This document shows, piece by piece, positions 1-8,195 of a stretch of 64,000 nt of DNA. A program made the position numbers and the translations under genes. Below the pieces are notes generated by a model, which saw only the letters and a program-made list of their open reading frames with translations, searched no databases and was not told the origin of the DNA. The DNA is taken from contig JAJDEP010000016.1 of the NCBI GenBank assembly GCA_029259715.1, positions 308,557-372,556 of the forward strand, written 5' to 3'. The stretch's first letter is position 1; each line of letters begins with the position of its first letter. The stretch is from Planctomycetota bacterium. GTDB lineage: Bacteria > Planctomycetota > B15-G4.

Positions 1-2802
1 GCTCTGCAGGACGAGGGCGGTCTTGCTGTAGATCAGCGAGCCGTAACCGCGGGTGAACTCGTAGGAGGGGTTGTCGAGGGCGATGGCCTCGGCGTCGTCG
101 TAGTAGCGATCCTTCTGCCACGCCAAACGGTTGCCGCTCATGTCCGGGCGGCGCCACGAGCCGAGGCGCGGCACGTCATAGCCCAGCAGCTTGGGCGCAC
201 CGGGCTTGCCCAGCGGCGGCGGGTTGTGGAAGGGCGAGGTGGTCCAGCCCACGAGGTGCGCGAGCGACACGTTGCCGAGCCAGGGGATGCGCGCCTGGTG
301 CTTGCCGTTGAGCAGGCTGCGCCAGGCGTCGCGGCAGGCGAGGGTGAGCACGTCGGTGGTGCCCGCGTCCGGGTAGTGGTACTCGAGGAACTTGGCGGTG
401 CCCCACGAGTTGATGCCCTCGTCGAGCCAGGCCTCGGTGAACTCGTTGGTGGCCATGATCCCGTACCAGTACTCGTGGCCGAACTCGTGGGCGGTGACGC
501 CGGCCGGGTCTTCCATGCCCTCGGCGAGGGCGGAGATGTGGTTGGGGAAGCGCTGGCTGATGGTGAACAGCATGGGGTACTCCATGCCGCCACCGCGTCC
601 GTAGGGCAGCCCGTCGATGACGATGCGGTCGTAGGGGTAGGGCATCCAGTAGGTGCCGGAGAACTCGAGGCAGCTCTTGACCACATCGATGACCTGCTGG
701 GCCTTGGGTGCCATGAACGGCTGACACAGGTAGACGATTTCCACCGTGCGCCGCTTGTCGCCGAGGACGACGAAGCGGTCGGTGAAGACCTCGGCGTGGG
801 GCGCGGCCACGAAGGCGAAGTCGTGCACGTCCGCGGCGCGGTAGCGCACGGTCTTGGTCTTGCCGTCCGCCGAGCGGGTGGTGGGGTCGGGCGTGCCCGT
901 CGCCTCGAAGGCGTCGAGGTCGGCCGGGTAGTTGAAGGTCACGTCGTAGCTGCCGAAGTCGGCGAAGAACTCGCCCATGCGGCGGAACTGGCTGGTGAAC
1001 CAGCCGTCGTCACCGTGGGCGCAGAATTTGGGGAACCACTGCATGCCGTCGATGTGTCGGCCGGTGGCGCCCATGCGCGCGACGACTTCGGGGAAGTGCG
1101 TGACGAACTCGATGTCGAGGGTGACGCGCCCGCCGGGCGGCACCGCGGTGGAGAGGCCGACGCGCATGAGCGTGTCGGCGATGGCGATCTCGACGGGCGG
1201 CGTGAGGCCCTTCGCCGGCACGGCCGGCTGGCCCGCCGCGTCGAGGGTGCGCGCCACGCGGGCCGTACGGATCTCGAGGGTCCCGCCCAACTCTTCGCCG
1301 CGTTCGACGACGGGCTTGGGGCCGCCGTCGAGCATCCATTGTGACCGCGTGTTGCCGAAGGCCGCCGCGTAGAGGTGCATCCACAGCTCCTCGACCGGCG
1401 CGTCCGTCGTGTTGATGAAGGTGGCCTGCTGCGTGACGGTCGCCGTACGCGCATCGAGGTCGAGGGCGACGTCCATGTCGTAGTGGTTGCGCCGCTCGGC
1501 GAGAGCGTCATTGACGGCCGGTGTGGTGCCGGGGAGCGGCTGCGCCACGCTCTTCACGGGCGCCGCTGCGGGCGCCGGCTTCGGCTGCTTCTGCGGGCCG
1601 ACCTGGAGCTTGGGCTTGGGAAGCAGGGGGGCGTCAGCGTCCTGCACGGGCACCTGGCTCGCGACGGCGAGCACCAGCAGCGCCGTCGCGAACAGGACGG
1701 CGCCCACGCCCACGCTCTCGCCGGATTCGCGGTCGGCGTTCTTGATGGTGTCGTCGAGGGGCGCGTCGGGCGCCGGGTCCGCAGGCGTTGCCGCGTCGGT
1801 CGCCGGTGCATTCGACGATGCGGTCGCCGTCCCGGGCGCGGCGACGGGCGCGGCGACGGGTGCGGCGACGGGTGCGGCGACGGGCGCGGTCGGCACCAGC
1901 GCGGCCGCCACGGGCTCGGGTGGCTGGAGCAGCGGCCACAGCCGCGACTCGACGGCGAAGCGATACACCAGCGCGCCCTGCACGAGCAGTTGCGTGGCCT
2001 GGATCGCCGCGAAGTAGCGCCAGCCGCCATGACTCCCGGCCAGCAGTCCGTCGGAGAAGATGCCTCGCGTGGCCAGGCTCGAGAGCCACAGCACGAGCAG
2101 CAGCGGCGCGAACGACAGCAGCATGCCGAGGCCCGCCGTGTGCGGCCGCTTGATCAACGCGAAGAAGGAGCGCAGCCAGGTCGCGGGCATGAAGCGTTCG
2201 TTCAGCTTGATCGTGCGCAGGCGCGCGATGCGACCGGTCTGGATCACGAGGCCTACGAGCAGCAGGGCCACCAGCGTCTTGGCGGTCATGGTCCAGCCGA
2301 GGGTACCGGCGCCTGCGCCCCAGTCGAGGCCTTCCACCAACCACGACGTGACGACGCCGGTGAGGCTCGCATTGAGCGCGGCCACGCCCCACAGGGCGAG
2401 GCCGGTGAACAGGAGCAGCCACACGAACCGGTGGGCGAAGCGCGCACAGCTCGCGAAGAAGCCGGAGAAGCGCTGCTTGTCGGCGACCCGGGCCAGCACC
2501 GCCGCCGAGAGCAGCCACCAACCGAGGATCCAGAACGGCGCGGCCGTCGCGGCTGCCCGCGCGCTCGCGGCGACGGCGTCGCCCTGCGCGTTGTGGAAGT
2601 CGACGAACGACTCGGTGTCGAAAGCCGCGAGGACCGAGGGGGCCATGGGGTTGTGCAGCCAGGTCGCCTCGATGCCCTCGGCCATCGGCGCGATCAGCAC
2701 CCAGGCCACGGCGAGGTTGAGCAGCCACAGGATGAGGACGATGCGCCAGCAGGCGAGGGTCGTGCCGAGGGCGCCGAGCAGGGCGGAGAAGACCGTCTTC
2801 AT
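1..2802 (-). CDS. Membrane-domain / M1-family aminopeptidase fusion (3' end outside window)
   Basis: One uninterrupted frame runs from an ATG at 2802 to the window edge (934 codons, no stop seen), so the C-terminus is missing. The N-terminal part has about six hydrophobic segments (roughly residues 15-40, 85-105, 128-150, 180-197, 235-252, 363-380). An Ala/Pro/Val-rich linker (about 295-335) sits before the last one and a Pro/Lys/Gln-rich stretch follows it. The C-terminal part is an M1 metallopeptidase: a GGGME substrate-binding motif at 737-741, then HEFGH at 772-776 with the third zinc ligand E795 exactly 18 residues later (HEXXH-X18-E). I infer a membrane-tethered zinc aminopeptidase. The layout resembles known ABC-permease/M1 fusions, but no ATPase gene is adjacent. 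It is the last visible gene of the minus-strand pdxS-pdxT-nth-Lon-like run, 18 bp after its neighbour. Confidence 0.85.
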   Translation of the reverse strand, partial: MKTVFSALLGALGTTLACWRIVLILWLLNLAVAWVLIAPMAEGIEATWLHNPMAPSVLAAFDTESFVDFHNAQGDAVAASARAAATAAPFWILGWWLLSAAVLARVADKQRFSGFFASCARFAHRFVWLLLFTGLALWGVAALNASLTGVVTSWLVEGLDWGAGAGTLGWTMTAKTLVALLLVGLVIQTGRIARLRTIKLNERFMPATWLRSFFALIKRPHTAGLGMLLSFAPLLLVLWLSSLATRGIFSDGLLAGSHGGWRYFAAIQATQLLVQGALVYRFAVESRLWPLLQPPEPVAAALVPTAPVAAPVAAPVAAPVAAPGTATASSNAPATDAATPADPAPDAPLDDTIKNADRESGESVGVGAVLFATALLVLAVASQVPVQDADAPLLPKPKLQVGPQKQPKPAPAAAPVKSVAQPLPGTTPAVNDALAERRNHYDMDVALDLDARTATVTQQATFINTTDAPVEELWMHLYAAAFGNTRSQWMLDGGPKPVVERGEELGGTLEIRTARVARTLDAAGQPAVPAKGLTPPVEIAIADTLMRVGLSTAVPPGGRVTLDIEFVTHFPEVVARMGATGRHIDGMQWFPKFCAHGDDGWFTSQFRRMGEFFADFGSYDVTFNYPADLDAFEATGTPDPTTRSADGKTKTVRYRAADVHDFAFVAAPHAEVFTDRFVVLGDKRRTVEIVYLCQPFMAPKAQQVIDVVKSCLEFSGTYWMPYPYDRIVIDGLPYGRGGGMEYPMLFTISQRFPNHISALAEGMEDPAGVTAHEFGHEYWYGIMATNEFTEAWLDEGINSWGTAKFLEYHYPDAGTTDVLTLACRDAWRSLLNGKHQARIPWLGNVSLAHLVGWTTSPFHNPPPLGKPGAPKLLGYDVPRLGSWRRPDMSGNRLAWQKDRYYDDAEAIALDNPSYEFTRGYGSLIYSKTALVLQS
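1838..1885. repeat. 4 x 12-bp in-frame tandem repeat in the linker of the M1 fusion gene
   Basis: Four consecutive 12-bp units GCGGCGACGGGY (plus-strand reading) lie inside the coding region. They encode a PVAA/APVA repeat in the linker before the last membrane segment. The units differ only in the last base. This is a typical slippage-prone linker repeat, in frame, so length variation would not break the gene. Confidence 0.85.
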
Positions 2803-2820
2803 GAGCGGATCCGGGATGTC

Positions 2821-3507
2821 CTAGGGTTCGTCGCGACGCGCCCGGGAGTGCAGCTGCAACCCGAAGGAGTGCAGCGAGGGCACGACGTCCGCCAGCCGTT
2901 TGCGGTGGCGGTTGTGGTCGAGCAGCGACAGCAGCGCCTCGATGCGGTGGCCGACCTCCACTGACTGCAGCAGCGTGATGCGTTCGAGGGGTTGCAGCTC
3001 GAGCGACGTGGCGATGCGGTCGACGAGGGCGCCCGGGTCGAAGGCCGCGGTCACGTCGTAGCTGAGCTGACGCTTGCGCAGGCGGCCGGCGAGGGCGTTC
3101 AGGAGCCGGCGGCGCAGGCGGTAGGCCTCGGCCGGGTGGGTGCGCCCACCGGGGGCGAGCAGCACCTGGGCGCGCCGGAAGGGCTCGCCGCCGACCTCGT
3201 TGAGGATCTCGCCGCGCACGAGCCCGTGGAGCACGATGTCGGAGGTACCGTCGTCGTTGCGGCGGTCACGCACCACCCGTCCCACGCCGACGATGTCGCT
3301 CACGAGAGGATCGAGGGCGTCGCACCCGACGAGGATGGTGGCGATGGCGATCAGGTGGTCGCTACCGCGCACCACGTCCAGCATGCGCCGGTAGCGCGGC
3401 TCGAAGATGTGCAGCGGCAGCAGCTCGCCCGGCAGCAACGCGCCGTGGGGCAACGGGAAGAGGGGCAGGCTGTCGAGCTGTGAAGGCGTTTCTTCCACGA
3501 GGCTCAC
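2821..3507 (-). CDS. Lon N-terminal (LON substrate-binding) domain protein
   Basis: A 228-residue protein from a GTG start at 3507, four bases after the nth stop. The N-terminus carries the LON-domain hallmark LPLFPLPHGALLPGELLPLH followed by IFEPRYRRML. The rest fits the beta-rich N-terminal domain plus helical part of the family. The AAA+ and Ser/Lys protease domains of Lon are absent, so this is a stand-alone LON domain protein. Such proteins are widespread and lack a firmly assigned biochemical role; substrate or peptide binding is inferred from Lon itself. It appears co-transcribed with pdxST and nth. Confidence 0.85.
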   Translation of the reverse strand: MSLVEETPSQLDSLPLFPLPHGALLPGELLPLHIFEPRYRRMLDVVRGSDHLIAIATILVGCDALDPLVSDIVGVGRVVRDRRNDDGTSDIVLHGLVRGEILNEVGGEPFRRAQVLLAPGGRTHPAEAYRLRRRLLNALAGRLRKRQLSYDVTAAFDPGALVDRIATSLELQPLERITLLQSVEVGHRIEALLSLLDHNRHRKRLADVVPSLHSFGLQLHSRARRDEP

Positions 3508-3511
3508 CCTA

Positions 3512-4249
3512 TCAACTCGCCTTCGCGCCCTTGGTGGCGCGCTTGGTGGCGCGCTTGGTCGACGACTTCGCCGTGCCCTTGGCCGGCTTGTCGACCACGC
3601 CGACGCGGGGGCAATGGGGGCGCAGGAAGCACTCGTCGCACTTTGGTTTGCGCGCAGCGCACACCGTGCGGCCGAAGCGGATGATGCGGTGGCTGAACGC
3701 GATCCACTCTTCGCGCGGGATCAGCGCCATGAGGTCGCGCTCGATCTTGACCGGGTCGGTGTGCGGGGTGAACTTCAGCCGGCCCGTGATGCGGGCGACG
3801 TGGGTGTCGACCACCACGCCCTCGGCGCTCGCGAAGCACGTGCCGAGCACGACGTTGGCCGTCTTGCGGGCGACGCCGGGCAGGGTCAGCAGCTCGTCCA
3901 TGGCGCGCGGGACTTCGCCACCGAAGTCTTCCACCAGCCGCGTCGCCATGCCCTTGAGGCTCTTGGCCTTGTTGCGGAAGAAGCCGGTCGTGCGCACCAG
4001 CTCCTCGAGCTCGTCGGGCTCGGCGGCGGCCATGGTGGCGGGATCGGGGTAGCGGGCGAAGAGGGCCGGCGTGACCATGTTCACGCGGACGTCGGTGCAC
4101 TGGGCCGAGAGGATCGTGGCCGCTACCAGCTCGAAGGGGTTGGCGTGGACGAGGGCGCACTCGGGGTTCGGGTCGTGCTCGCGCAACATCGCCACCACCG
4201 TCTCCACCCGCTTGCGCGGCGGACGACGCCAGGTCTTGGCCGGCGTCAT
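3512..4249 (-). CDS. nth: Endonuclease III (DNA glycosylase/AP lyase)
   Basis: A 245-residue enzyme of base excision repair that removes oxidised pyrimidines and nicks AP sites. The helix-hairpin-helix LTLPGVARKTANVVL carries the catalytic lysine at K129, and the catalytic aspartate is D148 in VVDTHV. The [4Fe-4S] ligands are C197, C204, C207 and C213 (C-X6-C-X2-C-X5-C). The C-terminus ends in a Lys/Thr/Ala-rich tail, beyond the usual length of about 211 residues, which may aid DNA binding. The chosen ATG at 4249 overlaps the pdxT stop as ATGA. The frame stays open upstream, but only as a shadow of pdxT. Confidence 0.95.
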   Translation of the reverse strand: MTPAKTWRRPPRKRVETVVAMLREHDPNPECALVHANPFELVAATILSAQCTDVRVNMVTPALFARYPDPATMAAAEPDELEELVRTTGFFRNKAKSLKGMATRLVEDFGGEVPRAMDELLTLPGVARKTANVVLGTCFASAEGVVVDTHVARITGRLKFTPHTDPVKIERDLMALIPREEWIAFSHRIIRFGRTVCAARKPKCDECFLRPHCPRVGVVDKPAKGTAKSSTKRATKRATKGAKAS

Positions 4250-4989
4250 GACGTCCGCTCGGACGGGGCGGCTGACGTTGAGGCGGACGGTGCGGTGAGC
4301 GTGGCGGCATGCGTGGGGGTGGCGGCCACCTTGCCGGCCGCGTTCCCGGTCGCGCCACCGGAGAGGACGCACGCCAGCAACCTCGTGTCGCCCGACATCT
4401 CCGGGTGGAAGGTCGAGGCCACCAGGGCGCCCTGGCGCACGGCCATGGGGCGACCGTCCGCGCTCACGAGCACCTCGACGTCGGGGCCGAGCCGCTCGAT
4501 GAGCGGCGCGCGGATGCACACCAACTCGAGGGCGGCGTCGGAGCCGGCGAGGTCGGGGTGCAAGGGCGTGTCGGCGTGGCCCACGAAGGACTGCAGCTGC
4601 CGGCCGTAAGCGTTGCGCCGGATGGTGATGTCGAGCACGCCGAGGGAATCCTGGCGGGGCCCTTCGACGGTGCGGGCGAGCAGGATGGCGCCGGCGCAGG
4701 TGCCCAGCACCGGCCGCCCCGAGGCGCAGAAGTCGCGCAGCGGTTGCATGAGTCCCTCGCGTTCGAGGAACAGCAGCATCGTGGTGCTCTCGCCGCCGGG
4801 CAGCACGAGGGCGTCGAGGTCCGGCAGCTGGACGGCGCGGCGCACCCGCACGCTGCGGTGGCCGAGTCGCTCGATCAGCCGCTCGTGAGCCTCGAAGTCG
4901 CCTTGCAGGGCGAGCACACCGACGATGCATTCGGCGCTGAGCCTGCCGGTCCCCGCCCTTGCCCCTGAACCTGTGTCCGACGCCGCCAA
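4246..4989 (-). CDS. pdxT: Pyridoxal 5'-phosphate synthase glutaminase subunit
   Basis: Class-I glutamine amidotransferase subunit that feeds ammonia to PdxS for PLP synthesis. Visible motifs are the family start VGVLALQGDF, GGEST (65-69), the nucleophile C98 in GTCAG, and the H195/E197 pair in FHPEMSG. The start is uncertain: the only start codon upstream of the conserved first strand is a TTG at 4989, which adds about 21 unconserved residues. The C-terminus has an extra Ala/Thr/Ser-rich tail of about 40 residues. It lies 7 bp after pdxS and overlaps nth by 4 bp, so translational coupling is likely. Confidence 0.95.
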   Translation of the reverse strand: MAASDTGSGARAGTGRLSAECIVGVLALQGDFEAHERLIERLGHRSVRVRRAVQLPDLDALVLPGGESTTMLLFLEREGLMQPLRDFCASGRPVLGTCAGAILLARTVEGPRQDSLGVLDITIRRNAYGRQLQSFVGHADTPLHPDLAGSDAALELVCIRAPLIERLGPDVEVLVSADGRPMAVRQGALVASTFHPEMSGDTRLLACVLSGGATGNAAGKVAATPTHAATLTAPSASTSAAPSERTS

Positions 4990-4996
4990 GCGGCGC

Positions 4997-5896
4997 CTAC
5001 CAGCCTCGGGTCTGGAGCAGTTCGGCCGGGTCGAGCTTGGCCACGTCGAGGCCGGGCATGGCCTCGGCGCTGATGGTCCGGGCCGCCTCGAGCACCCGCT
5101 GGGGATCGTCCCAGTGGGTGGTGGCGGTGACGATGGCCGTGGCGAACTTGGCCGGGTCGCTCGACTTGAAGATGCCCGAGCCCACGAAGTTGGCTTCGGC
5201 GCCCAGCGACATCATCAGGCTGGCGTCGGCCGGGGTGGCGATGCCGCCCGCGGCGAAGTTGGGCACGGGCAGCTTGCCCGTCGCCGCGACCATGCGCACG
5301 AGCTCGAAGGGCGCGCCCATGTCCTTGGCGGCGGTCATGAGCTCTTCGGAGCCCATCAGGGTGAGCTCGCGCATGGCCTTCTGCACGGTGCGCATGTGGC
5401 GCACGGCCTCGACGATGTTGCCCGAGCCCGCTTCGCCCTTGGTGCGGATCATGGCGGCGCCTTCGCCGACGCGGCGCAGGGCCTCGCCCAGGTTGCGGGC
5501 GCCGCAGACGAAGGGCACGTCGAAGTCGTGCTTGTTGACGTGGTAGGCCTCGTCGGCCGGAGTCAGCACCTCCGACTCGTCGATGTAGTCGACGCCGAGC
5601 TGCTGCAGCACCCGAGCCTCGGCGAAGTGGCCGATGCGGCACTTGGCCATCACGGGAATCGTGACGGTGCCCATGATGGCCTCGATGATGTCGATGCGAG
5701 CCATGCGGGCGACGCCGCCGTCCTTGCGGATGTCGCTGGGGACGCGCTCGAGCGCCATGACCGCGCAGGCCCCGGCGTCTTCGGCGATCTTGGCCTGCTC
5801 GACCGTGGTGACGTCCATGATGACGCCGCCCTTGAGCATCTCCGCGAGGCCCGTCTTGAGCCTCAGGGGGGTGTGCTGGCTGCCGTTGTCCGTCAA
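4997..5896 (-). CDS. pdxS: Pyridoxal 5'-phosphate synthase, PdxS subunit
   Basis: A 299-residue PLP synthase lyase subunit of the DXP-independent pathway, combining ribose 5-phosphate, glyceraldehyde 3-phosphate and ammonia from PdxT. Near-complete family conservation is visible: [20 protein letters not shown], the catalytic lysines K85 ([10 protein letters not shown]) and K153 ([10 protein letters not shown]), [10 protein letters not shown], and the ending QTRGW. The TTG start at 5896 is supported by a good Shine-Dalgarno GGAGG (complement of 5904-5908) seven bases upstream. It heads the minus-strand operon pdxS-pdxT-nth-LON-M1. Confidence 0.98.
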   Translation of the reverse strand: MTDNGSQHTPLRLKTGLAEMLKGGVIMDVTTVEQAKIAEDAGACAVMALERVPSDIRKDGGVARMARIDIIEAIMGTVTIPVMAKCRIGHFAEARVLQQLGVDYIDESEVLTPADEAYHVNKHDFDVPFVCGARNLGEALRRVGEGAAMIRTKGEAGSGNIVEAVRHMRTVQKAMRELTLMGSEELMTAAKDMGAPFELVRMVAATGKLPVPNFAAGGIATPADASLMMSLGAEANFVGSGIFKSSDPAKFATAIVTATTHWDDPQRVLEAARTISAEAMPGLDVAKLDPAELLQTRGW

Positions 5897-6175
5897 CGGA
5901 TGACCTCCGGGAAAACTGCGCTCGCCGTCGCCAGGCGCGGTGCCCTGCAGGGCCCATCAATCGCCGCGGGCGAGCCGCCCATCCTATCCCAAAGGGGTAG
6001 CCCGGCGCTCGGGGGGCGCGAGCACCGGGAGGCGGCGCGGGGCCGGCCCCCGACGAGCCCGAGACGGGCGTGTGATTCCCGAGGCTCGGCGCGGTCTTCC
6101 CGTTCCCGGACGAGGACGGGCCGCCCTCTCCGCCCCGAGACACCCGAGGAGACCCTTCACCATGACCGCGACACC

Positions 6176-6790
6176 ATGAGGCCCCGTCGAGGAACCGGCG
6201 CCGACCGGCCCACCGACCCCCGCGCGTGCGAGCGGGCCCGCGCGGCGTTGTGCCGGCTGGCGACCGGGATCCCCGGGGCGGCGGGCGGCCCGCCGGCGGC
6301 GGGCCATGCGCGCTCGTGCGCAGCGTGTCGCTGCTTCGTCGATGCCCTGGTGCGGGCCCGGGCCTGGCTCGAGGGCGGCGGCGCAGCGCGCGCGGCGTCC
6401 CCCGGGTCGCGGGACATGCGCCGCGCCCTCGCCCGGGAGGTGGCGGCCCGTCTGGCGCGAGACGTCGTCGGCGGGGGGCTGTCGTGGCCACCCCGCCAGG
6501 CCCTCGAGCGGTCGCGTGACCTGCGTCGGCTGCTGGCCTTGAGACGAGCGCTCCGGCGGCCCCATGAGCAGGGGACCCGTGAACAGGGACCGGTCGGGCG
6601 GGCCACTGCACCCGTAACGGTCCGTCCCGCCCGGAGCGGGAACCGGACCGCGGACGCCTTCTCCCTCGCCCATCGGCTCGACCCGCAGGGCGTCGACGTG
6701 GCCCTGGCCTACCTCGGCCAACTCGTGCGTCGCGGTGAGCGGCCCGCCGCCGACGTCGCCGCCGATCGTCTGTTGCAGCGCCTGGGGTGA
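6176..6790 (+). CDS. Small Cys/His-containing protein, possible zinc-finger anti-sigma-like
   Basis: A frame of about 204 residues, rich in Arg and Ala. Near the N-terminus it has a HARSCAACRCFVDAL segment that resembles the H-X3-C-X2-C of ZAS-type anti-sigma or zinc-finger domains, with two further Cys nearby. No transmembrane segment is evident. The start is uncertain: ATG 6176 is weakly placed, while a GAGGAG Shine-Dalgarno at about 6147 sits correctly for an ATG at 6162 that opens only a five-codon peptide (MTATP) ending at 6179. Function unknown; the zinc-finger reading is an inference from spacing only. No neighbouring sigma gene supports it. Confidence 0.4.
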   Translation: MRPRRGTGADRPTDPRACERARAALCRLATGIPGAAGGPPAAGHARSCAACRCFVDALVRARAWLEGGGAARAASPGSRDMRRALAREVAARLARDVVGGGLSWPPRQALERSRDLRRLLALRRALRRPHEQGTREQGPVGRATAPVTVRPARSGNRTADAFSLAHRLDPQGVDVALAYLGQLVRRGERPAADVAADRLLQRLG

Positions 6791-6856
6791 GGCTGCGATG
6801 GCCCGGTGCCCGCCGTCGTCAGTCTCGGATGACGGGTCGCCGCCCGGCGCCGTGCT

Positions 6857-8128
6857 TCAGTCGTCGGCGCCGATGAAGGTCAGCCGCACCTCCACCTCGA
6901 GGCCGGGGGGCAGGCCGCCCCGGTCCGGCGGAGAGCCAGCCACGTATTCAGTGGGCAGCCCGGCGGCGGGCAGGTCGTCGCCGGTGACGAAGCGGTGCAG
7001 CACGGGCAGCGAATGGTCGAGTCGCACCCGGTGGTCGTCGGCGACGCGCAGGGTCGTCGAGCGGGCGGTCACCGCCTGCGACACCGAGATCAGCTCGACA
7101 TCGCGGCGCCCGTGGGCGAGGCGGACGGCGAAGCGGCCCGGGCCGACGCCGGGCGGCCAGATCCCCCAGCGCAGGTGCAGGCTGCCCGAGCCATCGGTCA
7201 CCGGGATCTCGGTGGTCTCGCGGGACACGAGGCGGCCCGAGCGCCAGGCCCGCGCCGTGCAGCGCACCGACCCCGCGCTGAGCACGTGGAAGTCGTAGGT
7301 CGCGGTCTGCCAGCCGTCCTCGTCGCCGATCACCGCCGTGGGGAGCGGCTTGCCCGTGAGCATATCGCGCTGCCGACGCAGGGTGCGGTCGCCCAGCAGC
7401 TCGTGGGACGGGACCAGGAAGGGCCCGACCACGAACAGCAGCGTGGTCACGGCGGTGACGGCCAGGCTCGAGGCGAGCGCCGGCAGGGGCCGGCCCGCGA
7501 GGGCGCCGCCGTCGGGGGCCCGGAACACGGTCAGGCCGTGGACGCCGGGCTCCTGGAAGACGTGCTTGTCGCCCTCCAGTCCCCGCAGCCGCCACCAGGT
7601 GTAGAGGTCGACCACCGTCGAGCCGACGTGGGCCGAGAAGAGCACCAACCACTGGCGGTCCATCGAGCGCAGGCAGAACACGAACAGCGGGATGCCCAGC
7701 AAGACCAGCGGGACGAGCAGCACCACGCGCATGGCGCTCACCGAGAGCGACTGGTGGAAGCGCACGTAGATGAAGCCGCGTTGGAAGCCGAGCTGGATGC
7801 GTTGCCGCGGCATGCCCCGCACGAGGGCCGCGACCACGTGGAGTCCTTCGTGCAGGGGCACGAGGGCCAGGGCGGCCAGGAAGAAGAGCGGCGTGTACCC
7901 GTTGTTGTGGAAGGCCAGCGTCGGGCCGCGGTTGCCGAGCAGCGCCGACGTGAGCCCGAAGGTCACGGCGGCGATGACGAAGCCGAGGATGGTCATGCGG
8001 CGGGCATGACCCTTCGGGTAGGGCAGCACCCGATCGCGCACGAAGCGCTCGGGGATCCGGCCGGCGGGGAGCGGACGATCGAGCGCGCCGCTCTCGCTGG
8101 GGGTGCCGTCGGCCGCCTCGTTGTCCAT
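6857..8128 (-). CDS. DUF3267-type membrane protein, putative zinc metalloprotease
   Basis: A protein of about 423 residues with several hydrophobic segments in the first half (about 47-65, 80-100, 125-150) and a soluble C-terminal half. The second segment contains HEGLH (93-97) within VPLHEGLHVVAAL, the intramembrane HEXXH seen in DUF3267 proteins, which are presumed membrane zinc proteases. The C-terminal half (about 250-423) looks beta-rich and is not recognised. Two ATGs are possible (8137 and 8128). I prefer 8128 because the upstream one overlaps a possible -10 (TACCAT, complement of 8136-8141) seven bases before 8128. It is transcribed divergently from queA. Confidence 0.7.
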   Translation of the reverse strand: MDNEAADGTPSESGALDRPLPAGRIPERFVRDRVLPYPKGHARRMTILGFVIAAVTFGLTSALLGNRGPTLAFHNNGYTPLFFLAALALVPLHEGLHVVAALVRGMPRQRIQLGFQRGFIYVRFHQSLSVSAMRVVLLVPLVLLGIPLFVFCLRSMDRQWLVLFSAHVGSTVVDLYTWWRLRGLEGDKHVFQEPGVHGLTVFRAPDGGALAGRPLPALASSLAVTAVTTLLFVVGPFLVPSHELLGDRTLRRQRDMLTGKPLPTAVIGDEDGWQTATYDFHVLSAGSVRCTARAWRSGRLVSRETTEIPVTDGSGSLHLRWGIWPPGVGPGRFAVRLAHGRRDVELISVSQAVTARSTTLRVADDHRVRLDHSLPVLHRFVTGDDLPAAGLPTEYVAGSPPDRGGLPPGLEVEVRLTFIGADD

Positions 8129-8180
8129 GCGCGCCATGGTACGCGCTCAGCGTGAGGGCGGCGGCGGCATCCGGTGTCGC

Positions 8181-8186
8181 TACAAT
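8181..8186 (+). promoter_or_regulatory. Putative -10 box (TACAAT) for queA
   Basis: TACAAT lies in the 58-bp gap between the divergent genes, with only nine bases between it and the queA GTG. Transcription starting 6-8 nt downstream of the box would leave a leader of only one to three nucleotides. No Shine-Dalgarno is present in the gap. It belongs to the same pattern as the boxes before ligA, the sigma gene and the thioesterase gene. Confidence 0.5.
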
Positions 8187-8195
8187 GTCGGGCCC

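Noticed and set aside
4925..6790. A long plus-strand frame covering pdxS and pdxT antisense
   Set aside because: pdxS and pdxT on the minus strand are unmistakable. Only the part after 6176 is free of a competing gene, so only that was kept.
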